DNA of 64,000 nucleotides from Protopterus annectens (lineage: Eukaryota; Chordata; Ceratodontiformes; Protopteridae). Shown here piece by piece: positions 35,198 through 45,080 of the stretch. The DNA lies in NCBI RefSeq assembly GCF_019279795.1, contig NC_056733.1:1997647659-1997711658 (forward strand). Reading direction: 5' to 3'. A program made the position numbers and the translations under genes. Numbering within the stretch: position 1 is the stretch's first letter; each line of letters begins with the position of its first letter. The notes under the pieces were generated by a model. That model did no database searches. It saw only the letters and a program-made list of their open reading frames with translations, and was not told the DNA's origin.

Positions 35198-36124
35198 CTA
35201 TGGGGTGGCAAGAGCCTTTGCCAATATCCGGAAGCCCAGGGTGACAGGTGCAAGCCGTCCCTTGAAGCAGCATGGCTTGTCCAGCATGTCATCCCAGGCA
35301 GACAGACATTGGATCCCCTTTGAATGACACCAGAATTTAAGCCAATTATTAAAGCTGATCATCTTATCACTGTATTGTGGCATCATTCTAGGTGAAGGTA
35401 GGATACTGCTCAAGGTCAGGGTCATACCTACCTGGGCTACATAATCAGAGAGCTCCTCGACGTCCCTTTTCATGTAGTCCAAGGAGGTACGTCTCAGGTC
35501 GTTGACACCAGCGTGGACAATGACTGAGTCATACTTGTACCTGCTGTTGAGAGACCTGAGTGCTTGCGTTATGTGGCGGATTCTAGCGCCCGACAGGCAG
35601 CTTACTGTGACCTTCTCCTTACTCAGTCTGGTGAGCGGGACGTCAGTGTGTCTGACTATGGAATCACCAATGACAAGTGTGTCTGGCATTTTGTTTGGCC
35701 TTAAGGGCTGTGACTGTTTGACACTCTGACTGTGTGGTCTATGTGTTGCATGTGTTGGGTCGTGAGGTGGTAGTTGTTTGGGTGTCTGCTTTGGTGGCCT
35801 CTGCTGTTTTGGTAAATTTTTGATCAGAGCCTCCGAGTATGCCTTTGTGTGAGTATGTGTATGATTTGAAGTTGTGATGGTACCATGTGTGACTGGGTAT
35901 GTATTGTGTGTGGTTACCTTCTCCTCCTGTCTGGTCTTGCCAGTCCTATGTTGAGAGAGCTCAGCCTCCAGTTTGGCTGTATAGTTGCATCTCTCGCATG
36001 TATTTGTGTTTTGTGGGAGAAGGAGAGGATTGTCTGTGTACATGAGGCAATTGTAACATTGCCTCAATATTCCCAGGTTCACCAGTTGAGCTGGAGAGGA
36101 CACTAGCAACTGATCCCTCGACAT
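35198..36124 (-). CDS. CR1 ORF1 protein: zinc-finger-like N-terminus plus SGNH esterase domain
   Basis: 308 codons from ATG at 36124. Residues about 19-48 hold two C-x2-C pairs (CYNCLMY ... CERC), a PHD/zinc-like module seen in CR1 ORF1. A proline/threonine/histidine-rich linker follows, then an esterase fold with LVIGDSIVRHTD (GDS nucleophile block, about residue 152) and HAGVNDLRR (GxND block). The usual C-terminal Asp-x-x-His block (DGxH) reads KGRLAPVTLGF, so the catalytic Asp/His look lost. The frame is intact but probably without hydrolase activity. It lies upstream of ORF2, which is decayed. Confidence 0.85.
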   Translation of the reverse strand: MSRDQLLVSSPAQLVNLGILRQCYNCLMYTDNPLLLPQNTNTCERCNYTAKLEAELSQHRTGKTRQEEKVTTHNTYPVTHGTITTSNHTHTHTKAYSEALIKNLPKQQRPPKQTPKQLPPHDPTHATHRPHSQSVKQSQPLRPNKMPDTLVIGDSIVRHTDVPLTRLSKEKVTVSCLSGARIRHITQALRSLNSRYKYDSVIVHAGVNDLRRTSLDYMKRDVEELSDYVAQVGMTLTLSSILPSPRMMPQYSDKMISFNNWLKFWCHSKGIQCLSAWDDMLDKPCCFKGRLAPVTLGFRILAKALATP

Positions 36125-36337
36125 ACTAGAAGTAGTAGATAAAGAACTTTCAAAGGACTCCGGGAGAAGTGGGTTTTAGGCTGGTGGGGTACTATCTATA
36201 ATAAGAGTGCTTTATCAAGGTGCAAGTACTGTAGGAGTAAGTGCTAGGCTTTACAGATAGAGAATAGTCTACTTGGGAATCAAGTAGAGATGAACTTTTC
36301 AGTTATAGGATATGCTGGTTAGATCAGCAGTACAGTT

Positions 36338-37433
36338 TAGCGTGTTTTATAGCAGGGGGCTGAAGGGAGCTAGGAATTGGCCCAAACCGACCAATGGACT
36401 ACTAGTTTCTGGCTGAAACTTCACCAAATCGGACAAAAGGCCGCTCAGTGCTTCCCACTCCCACTGGTAAGCAAAAAACTTCCTCCTTCCTAATAAGGGA
36501 ATGGATCAGTAACAGGAACTAAAAGAAAGCCCAGGGAGCAGCAACTCTGAAACTGGACTACTCTAGTTCAGTAAAGTGGGAAAACAAGAGATTTTTTGTT
36601 TTATTACAGAGATAAGGAAAAAACAGACAGTAAATGCTATAAATGCTGTAAATCGGCTAGCGCACTTTAGTGTGTAGCCTACAGAAACAATTTGCAACAA
36701 TTAGTAACTTAAAGTGCAATAAACAGTGTAAAATGCAGAAATCACTTAAAGTAGCAGTAAAACAGGTGAAATGCAGTCGCTAGCTTAATAACAGTGGGAA
36801 AGCCACAAAAAATACCTATATCTGGTAGAAAGTCACTCTTTTAGCTCTCTGCTGCTTGGATCACTCTGCAGGCCACCACGAGGATCTGTGCAGAGTTGGT
36901 ACAAGCTGGAAAACGCGTGTTTAGCGTGTTTTATAGCATGGGGCTGAAAGGAGCTAGGAATTGGCCCAAAACGACCAATAGACTACTAGTTTCTGGCTGA
37001 AACTTCACCAATTCGGACAAAAAGGCTGCTCAGTGCTTCCCACTCCCACTGGTAAGCAAAGAAACTTCCCTCCTTCCTAATAAGGCAATGGATCAGTAAC
37101 AGGAACTAAAAACAAAGCCCAGGGATCAGCAACTCTGAAACTGGACTACTCTAGTTCAGTAAGGTGGGAAAACAAGAGATTTTTTTTTTTTTTTTTTTTT
37201 TTACAGAGACAAGGAAAAAAAACAGACAGTAAATGCTATAAATGCTTTTAAGTGGCTAGCACACTTGAGTGTGTTAGCCTACAGGTAAAATTAAGCAACA
37301 AATAACTTTTAAGAGTGCAAAACAGTTAATCAACACAAAAACAGTTTAAATAGAATGCAGAGCTGTATAAACAGGCTAAGATGCAGTCGCTAAGCAGTAA
37401 ATATTCAAAAGCCAGAAAAATACTTAAATCAGT
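36338..37433 (-). repeat. tandem 584-bp units in CR1 5' UTR
   Basis: The unit beginning TAGCGTGTTTTATAGCA at 36338 recurs at 36922 (shared GGCTGAAACTTCACCAA, CACTCCCACTGGTAAGCAAA, ACAGACAGTAAATGCTATAA, ATGCAGTCGCTA). The second unit carries a longer T-run. The position upstream of ORF1 suggests promoter-bearing monomers, by analogy with LINEs that use tandem 5' monomers. Confidence 0.75.
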
Positions 37434-37716
37434 TATAGCAAATACAGTTATAACAAATGCTCTGAAATATACTGTATATTTCAATATGTTTGAGAAGGAC
37501 AGTCAGAACACAAGAAGGTTCAGGCGAAGAAAAAAAAAAAGTTTTGTTTTACTTTTGAAAAGGTAAAAGGAGGAACAGAAGGCCTTATCAAATGTTCTCT
37601 CTGTATTAAGAAGAATGAGCTAATGACACTAGACTGGGAGGTGTGTCACAGTAGGGGCGGGCAACTGCAATGCCACCAAGTATAAGAGCAAGATACCAAC
37701 AGGGAGGGAGGGTGGG

Positions 37717-39058
37717 ACAAAATAGCCTAAGACAACAAGCACTACAGATAAGTTTTTAAACAGATAAAGAGTTCTGACGATTCTGAATAGACAAAGTGCT
37801 TTATATATATTAAATTATAAAAACAGTAATCTGTTAAAATAATCAAAAGATACTTATATTTTGTAGCTCAGTTGCGGTCAAACAACTTCTCCAGCCTGCA
37901 CCAAAGACCAGAACAACAACTTTTTTTTTACAAGAACACAAAAGAACCAGCCCCCACTAGCCAAGAGATAATTACACAGAGTAAATGTTTCAGTTTATAC
38001 AATAGCCTAAGACAACAAGCACTACAGATAAGTTTTTAAACAGATAAAGATTTCTGAAGATTCTGAATAGACAAAGTGCTTTATATATATTAAATTATAA
38101 AAACAGTAATCTGTTAAAATAATCAAAAGATACTTATATTTTGTAGCTCAGTTGCGGTCAAACAACTTCTCCAGCCTGCACCAAAGACCAGAACAACAAC
38201 TTTTTTTTTTTTTTTTTTACAAGAACACAAAAGAACCAGACCCCACTAGCCAAGAGATAATTACACAGAGTAAATGTTTCAGTTTATACAATAGCCTAAG
38301 ACAACAAGCACTACAGATAAGTTTTAAACAGATAAAGATTTCTGAAGATTCTGAATAAACAAAGTGCTTTATATATATTAAATTATAAAACAGTAATCTG
38401 TTAAAATAATCAAAAGATACTTATATTTTGTAGCTCAGTTGCGGTCAAACAACTTCTCCAGCCTGCACCAAAGACCAGAACAACAACTTTTTTTTTTTTT
38501 TTTTTTACAAGAACACAAAAGGACCATCTCCCACTTGCCAAGAGATAATTACACAGAGTAAATGTTTCAGTTTATACAATAGCCTAAGACAACAAGCACT
38601 ACAGATAAGTTTTTAAACAGATAAAGATTTCTGAAGATTCTGAATAGACAAAGTGCTTTATATATATTAAATTATAAAAACAGTAATCTGTTAAAATAAT
38701 CAAAAGATACTTATATTTTGTGGCTCAGTTGTCAAACAACTTCTTCAGCCCGCACCAAAGACCAGAACAACAACTTTTTTTTTTTTTTAACAAGAACACA
38801 AAAGAACCAGCCCCACTAGCCAAGAGATAATTACACAGAGTAAATGTTTCAGTTTATACAATAGCCTAAGACAACAAGCACTACAGATAAGTTTTAAACA
38901 GATAAAGATTTCTGAAGATTCTGAATAGACAAAGTGCTTTTATATATATTAAATTATAAAACAGTAATCTGTTAAAATAATCAAAAGATACTTATATTTT
39001 GTAGCTCAGTTGCGGTCAAACAACTTCTCCAGCCTGCACCAAAGACCAGAACAACAAC

Positions 39059-39089
<31 letters not shown>

Positions 39090-41650
39090 GAACACAAAAG
39101 AACCAGCCCCACTAGCCAAGAGATAATTACACAGAGTAAATGTTTCAGTTTATACAATAGCCTAAGACAACAAGCACTACAGATAAGTTTTTAAACAGAT
39201 AAAGATTTCTGAAGATTCTGAATAGACAAAGTGCTTTATATATATTAAATTATGAAAACAGTAATCTGTTAAAATAATCAAAAGATACTTATATTTTGTA
39301 GCTCAGTTGTGGTCAAACAACTTCTCCAGCCTGCACCAAAGACCAGAAAAACAACTTTTTTTTTTTTTTTTTTTACAAGAACACAAAAGAACCAGCCCCA
39401 CTAGCCAAGAGATAATTACACAGAGTAAATGTTTCAGTTTATACAATAGCCTAAGACAACAAGCACTACAGATAAGTTTTTAAACAGATAAAGATTTCTG
39501 AAGATTCTGAATAGACAAAGTGCTTTATATATATTAAATTATAAAAACAGTAATCTGTTAAAATAATCAAAAGATACTTATATTTTGTAGCTCAGTTGCG
39601 GTCAAACAACTTCTCCAGCCTGCACCAAAGACCAGAACAACAACTTTTTTTTTTTTTTTTTACAAGAACACAAAAGAACCAGCCCCCACTAGCCAAGAGA
39701 TAATTACACAGAGTAAATGTTTCAGTTTATACAATAGCCTAAGACAACAAGCACTACAGATAAGTTTTTAAACAGATAAAGATTTCTGAAGATTCTGAAT
39801 AGACAAAGTGCTTTATATATATTAAATTATAAAAACAGTAATCTGTTAAAATAATCAAAAGATACTTATATTTTGTAGCTCAGTTGGTCAAAGAACTTCT
39901 CCAGCCTGCACCAAAGACCAGAACAACAACTTTTTTTTTTTTTTTTTTTTTTGCAAGAACACAAAAGAACCAGCCCCCACTAGCCAAGAGATAATTACAC
40001 AGAGTAAATGTTTCAGTTTATACAATAGCCTAAGACAACAAGCACTACAGATAAGTTTTTAAACAGATAAAGATTTCTGAAGATTCTGAATAGACAAAGT
40101 GCTTTATATATATTAAATTATAAAAACAGTAATCTGTTAAAATAATCAAAAGATACTTATATTTTGTAGCTCAGTTGTGGTCAAACAACTTCTCCAGCCT
40201 GCACCAAAGACCAGAACAACAACTTTTTTTTTTTTTTTTTTTTACAAGAACACAAAGAACCAGCCCCCACTAGCCAAGAGATAATTACACAGAGTAAATA
40301 TTTCAGTTTATACAATAGCCTAAGACAACAAGCACTACAGATAAGTTTTAAACAGATAAAGATTTCTGAAGATTCTGAATAGACAAAGTGCTTTATATAT
40401 ATTAAATTATAAAACAGTAATCTGTTAAAATAATCAAAAGATACTTATATTTTGTAGCTCAGTTGCGGTCAAACAACTTCTCCAGCCTGCACCAAAGACC
40501 AGAACAACAACTTTTTTTTTTTTTTTTTTACAAGAACACAAAAGAACCAGCCCCACTAGCCAAGAGATAATTACACAGAGTAAATGTTTCAGTTTATACA
40601 ATAGCCTAAGACAACAAGCACTACAGATAAGTTTTAAACAGATAAAGATTTCTGAAGATTCTGAATAGACAAAGTGCTTTATATATATTAAATTATAAAA
40701 ACAGTAATCTGTTAAAATAATCAAAAGATACTTATATTTTGTAGCTCAGTTGCGGTCAAACAACTTCTCCAGCCTGCACCAAAGACCAGAACAACAACTT
40801 TTTTTTTTTTTTTTTTTTTTACAAGAACACAAAAGAACCAGCCCCCACTAGCCAAGAGATAATTACACAGAGTAAATGTTTCAGTTTATACAATAGCCTA
40901 AGACAACAAGCACTACAGATAAGTTTTTAAACAGATAAAGATTTCTGAAGATTCTGAATAGACAAAGTGCTTTATATATATTAAATTATAAAAACAGTAA
41001 TCTGTTAAAATAATCAAAAGATACTTATATTTTGTAGCTCAGTTGCTGCATCAAAGACCAGAACAACAACTTTTTTTTTTTTTTTTTTTTTTACAAGAAC
41101 ACAAAAGAACCAGCCCCCACTAGCCAAGAGATAATTACACAGAGTCAATGTTTCAGTTTATACAATAGCCTAAGACAACAAGCACTACAGATAAGTTTTT
41201 AAACAGATAAAGATTTCTGAAGATTCTGAATAGACAAAGTGCTTTATATATATTAAATTATAAAACAGTAATCTGTTAAAATAATCAAAAGATACTTATA
41301 TTTTGTAGCTCAGTTAAGGTCAAACAACTTCTCCAGCCTGCACCAAAGACCAGAACAACAACTTTTTTTTTTTTTTTTTTTTTACAAGAACACAAAAGAA
41401 CCAGCCCCCACTAGCCAAGAGATAATTACACAGAGTAAATGTTTCAGTTTATACAATAGCCTAAGACAACAAGCACTACAGATAAGTTTTTAAACAGATA
41501 AAGATTTCTGAAGATTCTGAATAGACAAAGTGCTTTATATATATTAAATTATAAAAACAGTAATCTGTTAAAATAATCAAAAGATACTTATATTTTGTAG
41601 CTCAGTTGCGGTCAAACAACTTCTCCAGCCTGCACCAAAGACCAGAACAA
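37717..41650. repeat. satellite-like tandem array, about 289-bp unit, about 14 copies
   Basis: CAGTTTATACAATAGCCTAA starts units at about 37991, 38280, 38568, 38850, 39146, 39435, 39723, 40014, 40304, 40590, 40882, 41154 and 41445; a partial first unit begins at 37717. Spacing is 272-296 bp, and most of the variation is in a poly-T tract of 9 to 26 within CAACAAC(T)nACAAGAAC. One unit (40882) lacks about 20 bp near GCGGTCAAACAACTTCTCC. Copies are nearly identical otherwise. No coding sense; the frames at 38152 and 40434 are repeat translations. Confidence 0.95.
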
Positions 41651-41689
41651 ATTATTGTTACTTATTTGGTCAGTGCATTCTGTAAGCAA

Positions 41690-42180
41690 GAGTAGTAATG
41701 GTGACAGAGTGCAGTCAGCTCGACAGTTAGCCAGGCTCAGAACACATTGTTCTGGAATTTTTTTTTCAGTGGATACAGCCCCTCACAACTTATTGATGCC
41801 GGAATCTATTTAGCTCCAGACGATGTGTCATTGACAATGTGTATTACACCGTTATGAGTCCTACCTTGTGCATAAAGTAGCTCCCTTTCCCGTTACCATA
41901 AATACAAAAGCTGCTATTATTCCACTTTAGGTAAGCAGGTGACACAGGAGAATCAAAGAGAAAAGTACATGATCAATGCTAGGACTACCACTAGGGTGCT
42001 GGCACCAGTGTAGACAGTTGTTTCCCTATGGATGGGTGAATCATCTCCCCTTGCATCACACTATACATAGCATTTACCTTTAGTTAGACTGTGTTTGTAA
42101 ATCACCACAGTGTTTAAGTCCTAAATGATGTTAATCGGTGACCAAGTGTATAGCAGGCCTTGTAATTTTGGCTGTAATTG
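41690..42180. repeat. dispersed repeat, second copy at about 46940-47400
   Basis: Shared in order: GCAGTCAGCT, GACAATGTGxATTACACC, TATGAGTCCTAC, TTGTGCATAAA and a CACxACAG ... ATACATAG block. No coding frame. It directly precedes the R2/NeSL-like fragment at 42180-42480. Confidence 0.6.
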
Positions 42181-42484
42181 TTGGGTTTGCAGGAAATAGA
42201 TAGTTCTTAACCATGTCTACATATTCATATAAAGATTTTAATATTTGTAGCCCGAAGTTAGGTACTGCATCTGGGCCTAGGGTTTTCATTGATCTTTTCT
42301 AAAGTTTCTTTCAAGCTGTCTCACTGTTACTTCATCCCATTTCATATCCTGTATATTTTAACTTATTTTCTCCTTTACTTTTTCAATACATTCTGCATTT
42401 TTTGGATGTTCCACATGATCTTCATAGATATTTCTCAAAAATGTATGTATTTCTGTTTGTGGCTGGTGTTTCATTTGGTGTAAT
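42175..42484 (-). mobile_element. R2/NeSL-like LINE relic (RT start), joined to CR1
   Basis: About 80% similar by eye to 53830-54130 (AGCCCGAAGTTAGGTACTGC ATCTGGGCCT is shared). The minus strand encodes the mutated PGPDAV motif and a preceding ENPVEH-like block. At about 42485 it abuts the CR1 ORF2 fragment in mid-frame, so one element was inserted into or recombined with the other. Confidence 0.6.
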
Positions 42485-43265
42485 GAGGGAATAGTAGAGT
42501 GAAACAATGACCTCTTTCTTCCTGGATGCCAAAGCCTTAGTAATGAGATGCACCACATAGAAGGACTTTCTGACATCAATGTCAATGTGCCTTTCAAAAG
42601 AAAGGTTGCTGTCAACTTGTGTTCCACAATCTCTTATAATGCTTTCTGTGTTCAGTGGACTAACATCGATGTGGCAATTCATGGGGACTGGGTTCTTCCC
42701 GAAGGGTATGACAACACATTCTTTAGCACTGAGCTTAAGGCCATGGTTCTGACACATGATTTTGCTGTCATTGAGGCCTTTCTGTAGAATGTCAGCATGA
42801 GTTGGGGAGTTAATAATAGCTCACAACTTGCAATTGTATGGGAACTTTGTCACCCAGAGTCCTATTGTGTAGGCCGGGACTTCTGAGAAGTACATGCTGA
42901 GCAGCAGAGGACCCAGGGCCAAGCCCTGTGGGACTTCACCTGTGACTGGTCGGCAGTCAGAGTAGGAGGTTGCTACTTTGACAGTGTGTCTTCTATGTGT
43001 GAGACAACTGGCAACCATCCCAGTGATATAGGGGTTGACGCCTTGTTTGGTGAGTTTATCAATAATTGCCGAGTGAGTAATGATATCAAAGGCCTTGGCC
43101 AGATGGAGGTACACTGTATGCACTGCCTCACCTTCATCCACAGCCCCGGTGATAGACTTAAATAAGTAAACCTGGTTGAGCATGCTTGATCTCCCTTTCC
43201 TAAAGCCAAATTGCATAGGGTCTGCAGTTTGGAGATGTCAAAAGTATTTGTTAATCAGGTCCATT
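42485..43265 (-). mobile_element. CR1 ORF2 fragment (copy 6)
   Basis: Minus-strand frames: MQFGFRKGRSSMLNQVYLF, YLHLAKAFDIITHSAIIDKL, VPQGLALGPLLLSMYFS (43216-42821), then CVVIPFGKNPVPMNCHID, RDCGTQVDSNLSFERHID and SRKKEVIVSLYYSL (42757-42485). The RT metal motif FADD is mutated (KFPYNCKL), so the copy is inactive. Confidence 0.8.
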
Positions 43266-43269
43266 TTAT

Positions 43270-44520
43270 ACCTGTCACTATCCCTGATTTCACCGACCTT
43301 CCCTGATTTTGCCTCATGATTTTGCTCTGTACTTTGTACAAAGTTGGATTTGCTGGTATATTTCTCAGGATTAGAGACCGTCAAATCTAGACATCATACT
43401 TTTATACATCTTATTGACCACAAATGCATGTTGATGCAAAAGATGTTATTCTATCAATTTTTAATTGAATTAGAGCAACATTTCAAATGCTTTCCTGATT
43501 TCGAGCCTTTATTCTGCTATTATTTTTGGCACTGAGTAGATCTCTTCAGCAATGGAATTGAGAGTTATAGTAGTTGGTGTCCTAACAGCATTTTTAAAAC
43601 TACCTGAAACAGAAAACCATACCCCAAATATTGGCAGCTTGAGCTGTGCTTAAAAATCACAGGTAAGCACCAAGTTTGGTCACATTGAGCTGATCTATAG
43701 TGCTTACCTTATTCATGTCAATTATCAGCTTTATACTAACAGAGTGATATCAGAGCCCTGTTTAGGTCAATGAGCAGAATCACAAAATTAGTACATATTT
43801 TCTTATCATTTGTCCACACCCAGCAGCAATTTTGTGAGGACCCACATAGTGAAGGATGATTAACAAGCCACTGCAACCATGGGTATTGCAGGTATGTAAA
43901 AGCCGGATATGTTGTTATTCTTAATGGACAGAATGTCCACCAGCAGAGTTTAACTAAAGTAGGTCACTTTGTCAGTGGTAAAATGTCTAATGGCATTGTA
44001 ACGCTTGTTCCTTGAAAAAACACTGTTAAACTAAACATAAAAATATTTGAAATTTAAAGGAGATATAAATGCTATTATTACCCACCTGGTTTATTAAGTA
44101 TACAAGCCTGCTGTTGGTTTGACAGACATGCTCCAAAATATCAAGATAAACTAACTTGATGTGCCTTGGGGCCCCTCAGGAACAGGGGTGCCCCCAGCAA
44201 CCAAACGGGTTTGCTAGTCACTAAAGCTGGCTATGAAGGTAATGTATGGAAAAATTGACTCACGCAGTGCTGGTGTGCCAGTAACGTGTGTTATGAACAT
44301 TGTCAACTTTGTAAGTGTAATGAACTTTCAAAGTCTCTTACATGTGCAAGCATAGAGGTACTTGATTATAGGTTTAGTGATTGTGCAAATCAGTCACGGC
44401 TTCCTTTGCTAAAAATAAAAAAAAATACAACCAAACAAAACAAGCAAATAAAAAACAATAAAGAATAACTAGTTGTCGGAATACAAAATAAAACTGAATG
44501 AATGAAAGGGTGCAGCTTTA
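43270..44520. other. no recognisable gene
   Basis: Only short frames without motifs (43344-43535, 44286-44468). Confidence 0.4.
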
Positions 44521-44660
44521 ACCCATGCTATGTATGTCGATGGCTGTGTAATATGTAACATACCTTTTGGGACACAGATGCATATGTCACATACCTTTTG
44601 GTAGAAGAATAATGAAAGCATGTAGGGTGAGAAATGGTGAAAAGTATGCAGCCATATCAA
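44520..44660. repeat. dispersed repeat (copy of 29195-29310)
   Basis: GATGGCTGTGTAATATGTAA CATACCTTTTGGGACA resembles 29195-29250; in addition GTCACATACCTTTTGG is a local repeat. Confidence 0.55.
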
Positions 44661-44681
44661 AGGCACTGTTACTTGTTTTGG

Positions 44682-45080
44682 CAATGAAATATGTTTGAGA
44701 TAGAAAATCTTGGTCCCCTGTTGTGTGAGACAGGTCGCATTACAGATACCTTTGGTCAAATGGAAAGATGAAACAGACCTTGAGAGAAGTGTGAAACAGG
44801 GAATGAAAGATACTGGTCAGCCTCAGTAAGAAGCTTGGATCCCTTATAAGATCCTCCAAAGCTAGCTACGAAAATAAAATCAATGAAATATGTTTGAGAT
44901 AGAAAATCTTGGTCCCCTGTTGTGTGAGACAGGTCGCATTACAGATACCTTTGGTCAAATGGAAAGATGAAACAGACCTTGAGAGAAGTGTGAAACAGGG
45001 AATGAAAGATACTGGTCAGCCTCAGTAAGAAGCTTGGATCCCTTATAAGATCCTCCAAAGCTAGCTACGAAAATAAAATC
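44682..45080 (+). repeat. perfect 199-bp tandem duplication across a CR1 5' junction
   Basis: 44682-44880 and 44881-45079 appear identical base for base (start CAATGAAATATGTTTGAGAT, end GCTACGAAAATAAAAT). The right part of the unit is CR1 ORF2 (SKKLGSLIRSSKASYENKI); the left part is not recognisable CR1. Confidence 0.9.

Larger units (their letters stand above)
29328..37433 (-). mobile_element. near full-length CR1-type LINE (copy 5), interrupted by a Penelope-like element
   Basis: On the minus strand the order is: tandem 5' UTR units (37433-36338), ORF1 (36124-35198), endonuclease region (about 35150-34490), RT linker and RT (34472-32543), the insertion at 32542-29638, then the ORF2 C-terminus (CWRDRFITQRLPMLWN ... 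SVSLLDRG, 29637-29442), 3' UTR and the TTCATAGG tail at 29328-29350. ORF2 is broken by several frameshifts. The endonuclease keeps LVRSDHKLIS. This is the only copy here with ORF1, so it serves as reference for the others. Confidence 0.85.

Noticed and set aside
40434-40724. 96-codon minus frame in the tandem array
   Set aside because: Recurs only because the unit repeats; broken in most units by poly-T length changes.
37717-41650. CRISPR-like array
   Set aside because: Units of about 289 bp are repeated whole with no alternating short repeats and unique spacers; this is a satellite-type array in eukaryotic DNA.
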